NCBI RefSeq assembly: GCF_900496995.4
Contig: NC_044014.1
Span: forward strand, 23,086,234-23,150,233
DNA length: 64,000 bases
From: Aquila chrysaetos chrysaetos
Lineage: Eukaryota; Chordata; Aves; Accipitriformes; Accipitridae
Direction: 5' to 3'
Shown piece by piece: positions 12,701 to 27,700 of the stretch. A program made the position numbers and the translations under genes. The notes beneath the pieces were generated by a model. It saw only the letters and a list, made by a program, of their open reading frames with translations, had not been told where the DNA came from and did not search any database. How positions within the stretch are numbered: the first letter of the stretch is position 1; each line of letters begins with the position of its first letter.

Positions 12701-15700
12701 ATTCACAATTGCTTGTACTGATGTTTTGACACAGAAAGCTTTAGATTTTCTCCATTATAAGTATTACTTATTGTGAAAAATTGAGTGCAATTTCTCCAGG
12801 GTTTAAGGTCTGGTCTTCCACTCATACTGTTTTTTTCAGGTGCCTTTTTGCATCTCTTAACTGCTTTACCAGTGCGTACCAGATGTGTAGTTGCTATACT
12901 GGGGTATATTCTTCCGGACAGACTGGGCATGATGTTGTTTAAAAAAGGCTTTGAATGGGTACGGAAGAGTAGAGATTTCAAAAAGAATCAGGTGTTTATG
13001 GCTTGTAAGTATAGGTGATTGATGTGCTGGTACATTTCCCAGCAGGTGGGGAATTCCTCTTCATCCATGTCCTTTGTTTCTTTTTAAAAATTTATTTATT
13101 ATTATTAACACATTGGCACTCTGTGTAGATCGATAATCTGTATTGGACCTGCAGTGAATTTCACTCCTAACCAAAGTGGCTGCAGGTCAGATGTTTTCTA
13201 TAAAGCAGATGGTAGGTGGTAGCTGGTTGATGACTAAGTATGTGTACATGATCTGGGAAGCTGTCCATGTGCACTTCTAGTTTTTTCCCTTACAATCTGT
13301 GTCCTCTGGATAAAAGATGTAGACAATAATCTCTTTGCTGTTAGCTGGCATCCAGCAGGTTCTATATCAGGAGGTGCTTTAGTATTTCTAGCAGTGCATC
13401 TATGAAGTGAAATCTGAATGGGAGTCAACTCTATTTTACTAACTTTAATCTGCTATTAAAAGTATTAAAATATATTTTTTTCTGAATTTCAGAGTAACAA
13501 GTATAAACTAATTGTAGCAGTAGTTAATAGTACTTATTTAATATAAAATTATGTAAAATTTGTTGAAATCACATCCCCTTGATATACAGGTTTTTAAAGT
13601 AAAAAAAAAAACAGAGCAAAGGATTGCTATCTGAGATTAATTTTTTACAGGCTTAAAAGCTGTCATAAAACCAGTACAATTTATATCCAATGCATGTAGG
13701 AAAATTTAAATTTCATAGAGCAGGCCTTAAAGTTCAGCATTTGTATAAAGAATTCTTTTCCAATCTGGTTGTTGAAATGTGATGATAGCTCAGTTTTTTG
13801 GTGACTCTTCAATGGTAGATCTTTTTTTTGGCTGAAGTGGTGTTCACTTTTTTTTTAAAATATTTGTAACTGGATTCTATCAGTGAAATTCAATTATATT
13901 TTTTTTTTTTGGTAATGGATAAGTTTTACCTTGCTGTGACTGATCCATGCTCTCACCTCTGCATCAGTAGTCCAGAAGTTGCTGCAATGAAATTGAAACA
14001 GAGTTGTTGGTGATTTGTGTGGTTTTTGGGGGGTTTTTTGTTTTTGTTTTCCTTAACAAATAGAAGCTTATGTTTTGGCACCAATAGATTCATATGTTCT
14101 TGAGAAAAAGATACAGCTTCAAGGAGTGTTGAGTATCTAACATCTATGGCTGAAATAATTAAAAGCTGCTTGAATACCTTTCATTAATCATTTAGATGCT
14201 TGAATATGCATTTAAATACCTAACCATAGGGACCTGCTTTTCAAAATGTTAGCATGACCATCTGAAAACTTGTATAGATTTTCTTCATGAGTCAGAGCTA
14301 AGTTCTGAGTTAACAGGTAATCATGTTTTTCCTCATGTGCATTTGGGATTATGGCAAGACTAACAATTACAGATATTTTTCCTCTTTAAATGAGTGTCGT
14401 AAGAGTTTACAAAATTAAATTAGATTTGGATTTTATACTTTTAGATTTTTATGCTCTGGAGTGAGTAAAGGGGAATTAAAATTGTTCTAATAAATTAGCT
14501 TCTGCAATAAAGAAGAGTTCCCTTCTCAACATAGCTTGACTGGACAGCAGTAGCAGGTAAGTGTGAAACTATGTTGTTCATCATATTTGAAGAATTACTT
14601 AGGCTGCAGCTGTCAGTAACTGAAGTACTGTAGACTGTGTAAGTAAAACTGTCAGTTGAATCAGTGCACCGTGCCTGTATTTTTGAAATAGAATAAGAAA
14701 ATTATGGCTTTGCAGAAATGTATTCTGCTGAGAATGGGGGTTTGCACTTGAATGCTCATAGTGGTGACCGGTGGGGCAAATCTACAGTGTATTCAAGAAT
14801 CCATAAAGTAGTGTTTCTTTTTGTATTTAAAAGTGCGTCATGTGAAAGGATACCTGTGACCATGGAGGATAGCTGGATTTCCTTTCTGTTACAAATCTGA
14901 ACAATGTTGTTCTTGTATCACAGGTCTCAAATCTGTATAAGTATCTTTGTGAAGAAAGTAATGAATTATTAATGAATACTTATATTGTAATATAACTTTA
15001 AGTTTTCAGTTGGCTTAATTCTCTTGTCAAGCTAAATCTAGAGTAATAATGCTTTTTATGTAATATGTCAAGTACTTTATTCAAGCATTTGAATTGACAT
15101 CCTCTACATTACACCTGACACCTAGTAAATTATTAAATGTATTGAATGTTGGGATCATAGTGACTTCAATTAGAAAATTAATTTTTGACACTGCCATACA
15201 ATACCAATTAGAAAAGATGAATTTAAAGGGGAAAAGGTTTTTTTAACATACTTGATTTTTGCGCTTATTTAGAAATGTTACTAAATAACCATACTTGTAA
15301 GTGAGAACTCCTTGCCCAAGACTTCCTTCTGCAACACCTCTAGAAAATGACAGCCGTCCAGGATGATGTTCAGTGTTGTACTAGGAGATGGTCAGATATA
15401 ATGAGGCTTTATATGGTTTATGTGTTTGAATAAAACCTGGTTGATCTGGCTGTTCATAGGAAATTTGAAATCTGGCATAAGCACACCTGCTTTTATAATG
15501 AGTCTTGCTTTAATGGTCTTTTAAAATTTGCTTAACGTGCTACTGATGTTACTGAAGCTGTATTATATAGCAGATGTTACCTCTTTGACATCGCCTGATA
15601 TAGACACAACACAAAACATACCTCTGACTTCACAGTCCTCACACAACCATAACTTGGATAAGAACTATCTAACATACAAAACTGTAGATCTGGTAAAGCT

Positions 15701-18700
15701 GTAGCAAAGTAGACTTCAGCTTCCCCAGCCACTGAATGCCGTTCTAAGCTACTTTCATTTAATCATTTAGCACAGTGCATTTAAGCTTAACCATCTAATC
15801 CTGCCCTGTAACCAAATGACAGCTTCAGCATTTGCAGTGGGTGGAGAACGGAACACTTGTCTTCATTCCTCTTGCCTTCATTCAGTTGTTTTAGGGGGAG
15901 GTGAGAGGAACTGTGCTGTGTAGTATGGCTGAGGGTGAAATCATATACAATACGTAAAGTCACGCCTATATTTTGCAAGAGTTGAATGAGGTTGTTTCTA
16001 ATGATTCTGCTGCGTTTTTGTGTATCTGCACTGGAGTAACTTGTAATGTAGTTGATCCGCAGTTGATTGTAATATCTCTGTGATGTCTTTTGGTATTCTG
16101 AATATTGGGAGTAAAATCCATAAAAATGGATGAAGACAGTTTTTTGGTGGCATGCTGCTGTCTGCAGCCTGGTCAGATGTCAGTGCAGTCATTTCACTTC
16201 AAATGATATTTCAAAGTCTGTCTGTCTGTCTTTCTCTCTCTTTCTCTCTCTCTCTCTCTCTTTTTTTTTTTTTTTTTTTTTTTACAGCAGCAAAAGCCAC
16301 TGTTTACATCTTAGCATATTAGATGCAGAATGCCTTATCTCAGAAAAAAAAAGTGGCACATTCCCAGGGGTCTGAAAGCCCATGGAGTCACTCTGTATTA
16401 GATTACAATCTAATACCAAATTTGTCTTGGTTAATAACTGCAAACAAAGGCTTCTGTATTCGGGCTATAAAATGGGAAAGGTCTCTAAAAAGAGCACTTG
16501 TAGTTCATGCGATTTTTATTTCAGTAGTAACACTTGCTCCTATCCCTGTGTTGTCCTTCAGTTGTGCTAGTATCATGTAAAACCAGCCTGGCCCCCATAG
16601 CACTTCCTCAGATCAGGCTTCCATGCTCCAGCACTAGGTAATGCTTCATTTAACAGCCTCTACCAGTTTCTCTCTTACCCTTATTTTAATTCACAGTATA
16701 TTTTCATTTCACCTCTGTGTGTTGGAACAATCCTTTGTGAGTTAAAAAATGTAACATTAGAAAGGTGTTATCCTTTATTTGAGTATAGTATGAAACTGCT
16801 AGAGAGTGACAATAAAGCGCCAAGTATTTTGGAAAGAGTTAATCCCTACTTAGCAACAAATCCAGAAGATAGGGATTCTGGGTTTTTTTCTTGTAATTAA
16901 TGTCAAGATGGCTCAAAAAAACTGTTAAAGTGAAAAAGTGCCAAGCAGAGGCATTTTGGGGGGGAACATAGCCCCAAAAGTATAGCAACCAGCTCAGTAG
17001 AGGTATAAATGCAAACCGAGGCCTGGATTTGTAAGTCTGTGTTTCAGCTATGGTGCCAACTTTAATGGCTTTCCTCTCCTCACTATACCAGTATGGGTCC
17101 TGAAAATGTAATCCATGGTCTAAAAGTCTTCTTGGGACATTTGTTGACTTGAGTGGTTTTGTTATTCTCCCCCCCCCCCCCGCCCCCGCAGAAGTTTTAC
17201 TGCCTAGTAAGTCATTCTGAAAAATGGTATTTTTTTTTTTTCAGTGAAAAGATGAACTTAGAGTGCCTTTGTTAGGTCTTGGAAGAAACAAAAATAGAAA
17301 ATACTGAAGTTTTCATAAGAAGTAGGAGAAAGAGATGCATCCATTCCAGAATAGCCAGGGGCACTATTTTCTCCAGGGCTATAGGAAATCATTGCAGCTA
17401 TGCAGGACTGCTGTTGGCTGGTTTCTTACCATCTTGCTTCACCAGGCTTTGCATCAGTTTTGCTTGACTAGACGAACTGTGCATATTTTCATTTTGTCAA
17501 ATTGTCATTATCACAGAAATAATGTTTTGTGTTGGAAACATCCTACTTGCTGGTGTTTTTTCTATGTGGGTGATTTGATTTTCTTCTTAAGCTTTATATT
17601 GCAGTTAGTGTATAGCAGAAAGTAAGCTGAATGTTTATATAGATTAGAGCTGTACTTGGGGCACAAATTAATTTTATCTACTAGAAAGGAGTCCTCGATT
17701 CCAGTGATGACAAAAAGAGGAGAAAGGGGGAGCTGGAATTATTTATGTTTGTTTGACTGTTTGCAGAGTGAAAACATTTATGAAGTGGATGGGGGTGTTG
17801 TCTCTAAATCTCTTGCTGCCTGAATTCTTGTAAACATAAGCCTTTTTGTCTTTTTTCACTTGAAAAGGAAACATGAGGGAAGGAAATTGGGATGTGAAAG
17901 AATGGCTGCTAACTGCATTACTTCTGAATTGTAGATGGGGAAAAATAGCTTTTGGGCTCGAAGAGGTGAATTTATTTTATTTCCAGATGTAGCCTCCTGC
18001 GTATTCTTTGCGTTTATTCCTATTTTTGTCTTCTGTCCTTTTTATCTACCTCTACCCTGATTGCTTTGTTTCTTCCTTTATGGTAGTTTCTTGAAAATTG
18101 CTGAGAACTTTAAGAAGTTTTAGTTTTTACAAACAGAATTCCTAGTCAATGAGCCTGATGATGCTAAAATGGAGTGATAATACCATACAAAGTTTTAGGT
18201 ATTTGTTAACAATTCCATACTTCTCGTTAAAGAGGTCTCATGGTCTGTCCAAGTAAAGCTGCCATCAGCTAATGGATCTTAATTTAGTGTGGGAGGAGTA
18301 ACAAAAGGATACTTGGAAACCTTTCCTATCCAGTCTGTGGGAAGCTTCTGCATGTGGAAGGGTAGAATTACAAAAACAATCATGTAATTGCTTTAATGGT
18401 TCCTTTTTAAATGTCCTTTTTTGTTACCTACTTGAGGATAGCTGAGAGGGGTTAAAGACTCCAGCAATGTCTGTTCCTCCATTTGCTTGGTTTGCCTTTG
18501 CTTTGAGCCAGCTCATTAACGAATCATTAACTGTGCTTTAATTTTTTGCAGACGATGTAATGCAGACTACTTACTGTGAAATTGACTTGGACAAAGGAAG
18601 AAGAGATGCATTTGTGTATGCTATCAAAAATCACTATTGGTACCAGATGTATATTGATGACTTGCCAATATGGGGTGAGTGATATTATGCATAAACAACT

Positions 18701-21700
18701 TGATTACAGCTACAGGAGTCCTATGCTAGTGGGTTTCATGGAGTCATTTAATGACTAAGCTTCATTACAAGAATCTCATAAGTATATAGAACTTATGTGA
18801 CCAAATTATACAAATAAATTGAAGGATTATTGCATTGAAAGAACAGTAGGGATGGCTTGTACTAGTGAATTACAAAAGCAGTGAAAAGCTGTGTTTTTCT
18901 CAAGCACTGATTTAATAATACCAAGTTCTTAGGGTTAAATTCTTTTAAATGTTCAAGTGAGTGGTAAATAGATAGGTCAGATATAAAGTCCATGTTAATG
19001 TGTTCATGAATAACAACTTTCATAACCTCTTTCAATATTTAAACTTTATTTTGCTAGTTCTTGTGTTTGTTACTAACACAAGAGCTGTTTGGTTTACTTC
19101 TATGGTAATTTAGTGGCTTTTAGCAGTTTTGCATGTGAAGTCTGTGGTTATATGAAGGAGTTTCATTTTACTTGTTCTTACACAGTTCTTAAAATTGCTC
19201 TTGCTGAGTATTATTAATCTGGGTTTAGAAGTGCTTGTGTCTTGAATAAAAATTTATGTGTCTTTATTGCCATTGTCTCCTAAGCTCTCTGGTTTTTGTT
19301 ACTCCCTTGTAACCTGTGATCACATACCTGGTAAAGAGTGCTCTGCAGATTGTACTTTGCACTGATAGCAGTCAACCAAACCCCCCAAGCCCTAATCTCC
19401 CTGTTGTAGATATAAACTGAAGGGAAATGAAAAGCACCACAGAATGCTTTGTTAAGGTAAGGTCTTTGTTGCCTGTGGTCTGTGAAAGAGGTAAAACCAC
19501 TGAAAATAAACAAAATCCCACAACACCTACAAAAATACAGTTCAAGCCACATGACAAAAGTCCTTTGATAGGTAGTATGCTGAATAATGCTACCCGTCAT
19601 TCTTTCTTTCATTCTGACAGAGGGTGGGGGGTTTAGCTCTTTTTTATAATTTTAATCGGTTTTAGAAAGTAGCTATCTGATGAACATGAGCGCCAGCCAG
19701 AAATGCTAGTGCTTTATTTATTTATTTATTATTTATTTGTTAGTTGGGAAGGTTCTTGCTTTTTTTTAAATGTATCTCTTTTTAAGAGATGACATTATAA
19801 TGCCTGACAGGAGAAGTACTCATATATTGTATTTGTTCTTTTCAGCTGATTTGCTTAGTGTGTGTAACAGCTCTGTGGCAGGGCTTGGCGTAGACCGTAG
19901 TTAACCTGTGTGGCCTTTACTACTTGCGCAATTGCTAGTAGGCTTTTAAAAAGCATGCGTGAGTGACAGTTGTTGCTACAATATTTTTTTATGCTTTTGG
20001 TCTTTCAGCAAAAGATCAATGAATGATTTTCCTAGACTAGTGGCAGCTACATAGGCTTTAGACTGCCCAAGGATGATGGATGCTAAGCTGACTTCTTTGG
20101 AATCCTGTGTGGCTAGCGAGTCTTGGAGACATTCTTTCTTAGGACTGTTTTTTCTGATGTTATTTGGGAACATTTTTTTCTCACATCAAATACCAAAGAA
20201 CAAATATACTTACTAAATCTTCTACACACTGACTAAATTTTATGCTCTCAGCTGAAAAATCTGTTTTACTGTGATTCCGGTGTTTTAATGTTCTTCAGTA
20301 ATATGCTTTGTATCCACGAGAAGTCATTCCTAATGCTACAGCTAACAAACACGTAGAATCTAGGTATCATCTTTGTAAGATATTAAGAAGCTGGCTTTGA
20401 TAGTTTTTTGGAACCAGGACCTCAAGTTGTGTTACTTAATAGATGACTGCAGCATCGTAAGTACTGGTAATATTATGCAAGGATATAATCTGACATCAGA
20501 TGTGAAAGCAAATGGTGCTGACGATTTTGGTCTATGTCTCCTGAGGGCTAGGTAGAACTAGCAGTACTGCATATTGGTCAGTCAATATTAGCCTGGGTTT
20601 TATTCCAAAAAATTAATCAGTTCTTGATGGGGGGGGGCTGAGAAAGGAATGGATGCACCTGAACTGATCAGAAGTGTTTATCCTCAAGGCTGAACAAGTC
20701 TTTCTGACCATTGTGTTCTAAGCACACTTTAGAAAACTGTGAATATAGCTTATCTGCATTAATTCTGGTTTTGCTGGGTCTCTGTTCAACAATAGGAATA
20801 TTTCAGGCTCCGAGTCCTCGGAGACTTGCTGCTCACTGAACAGTTATATATATTTCTGTTATGAATATGGCATGAGTGATACAATACACATGGCTCCTCC
20901 AGCTTGTTGGTGTCTTGGACTGTATTGTATAGACTTGCCTAGTACCATGTGATGTGGTGGTGGAGATACTAAGGAAAGCTAATATCTTATGCTTGATTGA
21001 GTGTCATCACATAGCTGTTAATTTCAGGAACTAATGAAAAACATTAGGACTGCAAAAAATATAGTAAGAACTTTAGTAATTATGATGGCATTTCTGAAAT
21101 ACTCTGAATACTGAGAAGTTGTTTTGTGTTTTTTTTTTAATTAAAATAGTGTCCAGAACTGGTTACCTTCAGTTACCAGAACTGGTTTACCTTGCATTAA
21201 AAATATCTTGTGCTGAAATGGCTTTTTTGTTGCTGTGTGAAGGCTATCTTGTTGACCCACTTCATTTGGATTACTTTCCTGAGAACCCTGCTAGCCAGCC
21301 TGTATTGTATGTACTGTATCACCGAATCCACTCTTTTTTTCATTGTTGGTTTGTGTCTCGTAGCCCAATTAAACCAAAATTTTGTTCCCTAAATGTAAAT
21401 GGCTAGAGTCCTTTTTTTGTGCTACCAAAAGAAAGTAAGTATTCTCTGAAGAGTTTAAAAGAAAAGGATTCAGATGGTGTTAATGTTTGCTGGAGAATTC
21501 TAGGCAAATTCTGTTTAATTCTGTTCCTAAATCTGTTCCACTCGCTTCTCTGGGCTCATCCAGGTGGATTTGTGGCACTCCTCCTGTCTCCTGGCAAACT
21601 TTAGTTAAGTTCATGTTTTATGTTCTTTGTGGCTTTCCACCTTGGTAAGGCTTACTGATGTCAAAGTCATATGCACAACCATTAATATTTGAAATTCTCC

Positions 21701-24700
21701 TTAGGAAGTCCTCAAAATATGCAGTAAGGAGTACTCTATTTTCAGTAAAGACTAGGCATAAAATAACTTTTCTTAACTGCTGATAACTAAAGGTAAGGAC
21801 TTCCAGCTGCTGTTTGAGGGCTTTGAAAGGTTTACACTTTATTTTCTGACCTGAAAAAGGCAACCAGATCTTTTTCAGTGCATTCAGATAAAATTATTCC
21901 ATTTTCTGTTTTTTCCTGAATTGCTATCCCACAGTGGGGTGGCTAGGCTTGAATGTCTTTGTTTCAGGACATCTCCCTAAGTATATGGAGCACTGTGTTA
22001 GTTCACTCCTTCAGGTAGTGATTGATCAGAATGTCCTTTAAGTAGTTTAGAGGTCTGTATTGTCATGGTTTTGGATACTACCGTGGGAACAGATGGTATG
22101 CCAGGTGCTAGGCTGTATGGCATAGGCACAAACTGGCACATGTTTCGTGTGGATGGCATATACAAGGCAATCCTGACAGATGAGCATGAGTAAAAAACAT
22201 GACAGAAAAATGCCACCTTGAAAATTAAAAAGCACAGGTAATGCACAAGTGCCATTCTTTCATATACCTGCTGCTTTGCAATAACCTGTTCCATATCCTT
22301 CACCTACTTGTTCTTCCACTCCCCTCCACCTTTGTATATCTTGAGTGCTGCTTTTATTGTGGCTTTCCATCTTGTATGTGATCTTTGGTGTGATGGTCTT
22401 GACATTAAAGATGATGCTTGTAGCCTGTGAACTTGGTGACTGTTAGGCTTGACTTCCCACACACACACTCCCCCCAGCATAGTACATTCTCTGGATTTTT
22501 CTGTAGTAGATTAGACATTTTGCAGTAATTTACTGAAAATTAAGAACTTAATCATAGCTAATACTGAGCTCAGTTGAGTTCTGATGCTCCAGGAGCATCT
22601 GAGCAGCTTTCCATGTTGGTGGTAATAAAAATCTTCAAGTAAATGATAACTTTCTGAATTTTTCAGTGAAAGTAACAGAGCAGTCAAAAACTGTCATTCT
22701 TGGCAAGCATTAGAAGCTTGTGTGCAAATTAGAGCAAGAAGTATGTGTTGGGAAGTAAATTAATGAGGAATACAGAATGGAAGTAAAATTTTTAAGAAGA
22801 AAAATGAGTGAAAGGATAGACGGGAGGTGGGAAAATACAGAGGTCTTGGCCAAGTTCTATTCATGGATATTAAATCTGTATTCAGCTAGTTGTTTATCTG
22901 GTAAGAATTCAAAATAAAACTAGAGGAACTGTTGTTGTGTCTTCTGTTTCTTCTGCAGTGTTTGTAGCTGCATGCTTTTTTCTTTTAATGCCGTTACAAA
23001 ATGCTTCTTGCATATACCTGTGGATTGAAGGTGTAATCGAGGTATTAGAGTTGAAAAGAAGAGCATAAGGTCTGGTGTGTTCTTTTTACTGTAGTTATGT
23101 TGCTTTTTTTAGCTGGTAGAACTTTTGTAATGCATATTTTTAAAAAAATAATTACAGAATATTTGAAAAGCATACCTGTAATGGATGCTTACACTTGTTT
23201 CCTATGCAGGTATTGTTGGAGAAGCAGATGAAAATGGAGAAGATTACTACCTTTGGACTTACAAAAAACTTGAAATTGGTTACAATGGAAATAGAATTGT
23301 AGATGTCAATCTGACCAGTGAAGGAAAGGTGAAATTGGTACCAAACACAAAAATCCAGATGTCATATTCAGTAAGTAATTTGGTGCTGCATCTGTAATAA
23401 GAAATTCTATATGATGAAATGGCTCAAAAATAAGTACTTGTATACCTACAACTATGTATTGATACAGCAGGCTGTATTAGAGGAAGATGCATCTTCACTC
23501 TTTCAAATTTTTTTTTTTCATTACTGAAAAACCTTGATAGGTTTATTAAGAATAAGTGTAAAATGAGGGATTTTGAAACATGTCAAAACAAACTGAAGCT
23601 TCTATAATCTGCAGAAAAGTGTTTTGGAGGGAAAGGAAGATGTCCCAAAAGGTATGGAGACTAGAAGTATAGAGGACCCCCCAGTAGGTACACATTTTCT
23701 TGATGTTTGGAGCACTGACATTTGCATCATAGATTTGAACTGGATTCTGAGCTAGGACCAAAACCCACTGTAAGCCTTCATACTTTGCAAGCGGTTAGTA
23801 TCAAAGCTTATTTTGGTGTCCTGGTTTCAGCTGGGATGGAGTTAACTGTCTTCCTAGTAGCTGGTACGGTGCTATGTTTTGAGTTCAGTATGCGAAGAAT
23901 GTTGATAACACACTGATGTTTTCAGTTGTTGCTAAGTAGTGTTTAGACTAATGTCAAGGATTTTTCAGCTTCTCGTGTCCAGCCAGCGAGAAAGCTGGAG
24001 GGGCACAAGAAGTTGGCACAGGACACAGCCGGGGCAGCTGACCTAAAGCGGCCAACAGGGTATTCCATACCATGGGACGTCACATCTAGTATAGGAACTG
24101 GGGAGTGGGGGCAGGGAATCGCCGCTGGGGGGACTAGTGGGGTGTCGGTCGGTGGGTGGTGAGCAATTGCACTGCGCATCATTTGTACATTCCAATCCTT
24201 TAATTATTGTTGTTGTCATTTTATTAGTGTTATCATTATCATTATTAGTTTCTTCTTTTCTGTTCTACTAAACTGTTCTTATCTCAACCCGTGGGTTTTG
24301 CTTCTTTTTCCCGATTTCCTCCCCCATCCCACTGGGTGGGGGGGGAGTGAGTGAGCGGCTGCGTGGTGCTTAGTTGCTGGCTGGGGTTAAACCACGACAT
24401 TTGGTTTTGCAATTCCAGTAGAAAGTTGCATATTGATAAAACCTTATTAGTAAGGTTTTCTCTGAAGCCCTCTGCTATTATGTTGAATTGCTATGATGAA
24501 AGGTAATGAATAAACAATGTTTGCTGATCTGAGATAAATTAAACTTTTCAGTTTTCCTCCTTATTTATTTGATGTTACTTAAATCTGCAATGGTTCACTT
24601 CTCATGTTCGCCACATTTGTATACTGAAACTAGTTCTTAATGCATTGCTTTTCTATAATGTGTTAGCAGTAGGTGTCAGCATAAGATTTTATTTCGGAGG

Positions 24701-27700
24701 ATATTCTTGCCACTATTACATTTGTCTTATGCTGAATAAGTTGTAGAGTTTGAAGTGCAGATAATTGGTTTCTATATATGCTCTCTAGAATTATGTTTGC
24801 ACTAATCTCCCTGTTTCTACTGCAAAATGATAGTAGAAATTTTGAAATTTTCTATTTCAAATTCCACTAGCGTTGTGAAGTCCATTTGCTCTGTAAATTT
24901 TGAGGTGGACAGCACTGAGTATCTGCTGGTAATGAAAATAACATTAGATGTTTCCTTAAAATACTTTTAGCGTACAGAGCTCAAGACTCACCTAGCCAAT
25001 TCTGCTGGCACCACTGGGCATTTGCTAGGCTGGTGCGTGTGTGGTGTTTAATTCACAGATTGTGTCTGGTGGATTTGTTCTAAGCAGTGCTTATTAGTGG
25101 CAGATGCTCTAATGAGAAATGTATCTGCTTAAAACAATATTGAAAGCTATTAATGTTTTGAGTTACTAATCTTGAACAAGGTTGTAATTTGAACTGATGA
25201 ACATTAATATCATACCTGAAAGTGAGTAATACTTGAGTCATGGGGTTTTTAATCTGTCTCAGGACTGTGGTGGGTGATAGGGGTATTCAATCTACATTTA
25301 TATGCTTTTTTTCTGTACTGAATACAAGAACATCTGTTGGAAAGGATAATTCTTTGTCAGGTATTTTAAAAAGATATGCACAAGGGGGCTGCATTTGTTT
25401 CAAGATCGCTAAAAATCTTGGTATTTCCTAATCTTGGCATGCTTCTGAAAAAATTTTAGTGTCAATTTGTGTTTAATTTCTGAAATTGCATTTAAGAATT
25501 AAAATGAAAACAATCTTGCAAAAATTCTGAAAAATACTTTATGCTACCATATTAGCACCATGTAGTTCATCAGTATAATTGAATCTTCCAAATCCAAAGC
25601 AGTCCTCTGTGCAGCTAGTGGAATAACTGATAGCAGTAATATGCTGTTACCCTGTGACAGTATGGCCATAAATGCATACTTTTCCAGCTGGATTCAGAGT
25701 TACTTAATGGCAGTTGAAGTGTCTAGATGGCAGAATCCTGTGGTCTTACAGATTTTAGGCTGCAGCTTTTAGCTTGTAGCTTTTAAAATTCTAATGTCTG
25801 TCTTTTAGGGTCCGGCTTGATCCCTTTTATCCAGTTCCCTTCCAGCCAGCTTGTATCTCAGTTTATGGCCTTTTCTTTCCTATTGGCATCTGTTTTAAAT
25901 TTGCTCTTACATCTTCTTATTTCCCTGACTTCTGTTAGACTGCATCTTTTTCTTGGGCACTGTACTCAGACAGTTTAGGTACAGATGATTTCATTGACTA
26001 CCAGTCTCAGTGTGTGGCAGCGAAACAGATCTCAGCTGCTGTTGGGGGAGCAGAAGTAGAGGGTGTTGTCATCGCTCAATGAACACTGGTAATGTTCTCC
26101 ACAAGCCTCTTTTCATACAATGCAGCACATGGAAATGTTAAGAAAAGGGAGTGTGCTGTCAGAAAAAAAAAACAACAAACCTTTGGAAAAATTCCATTGC
26201 TTTCTAACACATCATTCTTGAACATATTTAAACATGCTTTCTTTCTCTAACCTTTGTTCTGAAATCTTGGGTGAATTTGGGAGGATTTTTCAAAGGTATT
26301 GCCTCATCGTTTTACGGGTATCTACTGTGGGGAAAAAAACATCATCTTAGAACTATTTGTTTAACAAAACTGAAAAATAGGATCATTTGATGGATTTTGG
26401 TTTTGACATCTTCAGTATGAGTATCTTTGAGCTCCTTCTATAATCATGAAAAGGGTTTGTTGTATTTGACAACTAGAAGTTTACATCTTAGGTTAGCCTT
26501 GCAAAGGCTAAGAGGTTCTTAAACATAAGCATAGACAAGATTAGATCCATGAACCATGGTGGCTGATGTTCATTCTGTGTCTGACCTGTAGTTATTAGTC
26601 TTTAAGAATATCAGTCCATTGTTTTTGTGAAAACCTAGATTCATATTGAAGAAAAAAAAATCTGAAGTGGATGATTCTTAAAAAGTGTTTTGGGGTTCTG
26701 CATGTGAGTATGGCTAAACATATTATTAATGAGCTTTTCAAGTGTAAATTTTTCACTGTTTAGGTGAAATGGAAGAAGTCAGATGTGAAGTTTGAAGACC
26801 GATTTGACAAGTATCTTGACCCATCTTTCTTTCAGCACAGAGTATGTATTATTCTAAGACAATCTTACAAAATATCCCTTTGAAATGGTTGCTTTAGTTC
26901 AGAAGGTGTCGTGGAGTTTTTGGATGACATCTTTGAATTTTTGGATGTCCCAGGTGTTCTGGGACAATGAAACAGGCAGGTCTAGGACTGTAGGTTTTAA
27001 GTGATAGTTCTGTTGCTTGAACAGGATGGCTCCAGTCTTTTAGAGCGCTTCATTAAACGTGCAGGCAAGCTTCAAGCCTGCAACAAATACCAGGCAGTTC
27101 AAGAAAACATATTCACATGTTTGGAAGCAGTGAAGTTTCAGGGGCACAACTGTGTGACTTGTAAGCTGAATAACTTCAGTTGGTCATTTGTACACTTTTT
27201 ACTGAAGTAAACACAAAGTAAAAAGCATCAGCCTAAACCAGTTGGTGGTATCAGTTGTGATGGTTTAAACCTGTGGTTGTAATCTCCTTACAGGTAGTAT
27301 ACTGAGCTATACTACTTTCCAAAATGAGAGGTTTTGAATTCTGTTTGGAGCTCAGCGTAAACCAGAAGATGTACTTGTCAGAGGCAAAATAATGCCGCTG
27401 CACATTTTGGTCCTGTGCAAAGCAACGGTTCCTTTGGCTTTTTGGCTGTGAGCATCTCTTTTACTACTTAAACCTCTTCTCTAGGAAGGCAGCAGTACAT
27501 TGTGTTGCCTTTCCTTTACCAAGGAAGCACATGCAGCCAGTTGTTCAAACTTTGCTGGTGCTTAACTAAGCTGGGATAACTTGTCATGAGCAAGCTTGGC
27601 TGTTGAAAAGCTTTATGTATGGTGTTTCACAGGCCAGTTTTAGTGGGACTTTCTACAAATGTAGTGTTACTTAGAATATGTGTTTACTGTTACTCAGCTA

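Larger units (their letters stand above)
10227..18551 (+). other. TM9SF3: TM9SF3 intron 2
   Basis: An 8.3-kb AT-rich intron. It contains a perfect 27-bp tandem duplication (12334-12387), a 55-nt pyrimidine tract ending in a splice-acceptor-like CAG (16229-16287) and a C-rich tract (about 17169-17189). No gene or intact transposon was recognised. Confidence 0.85.
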
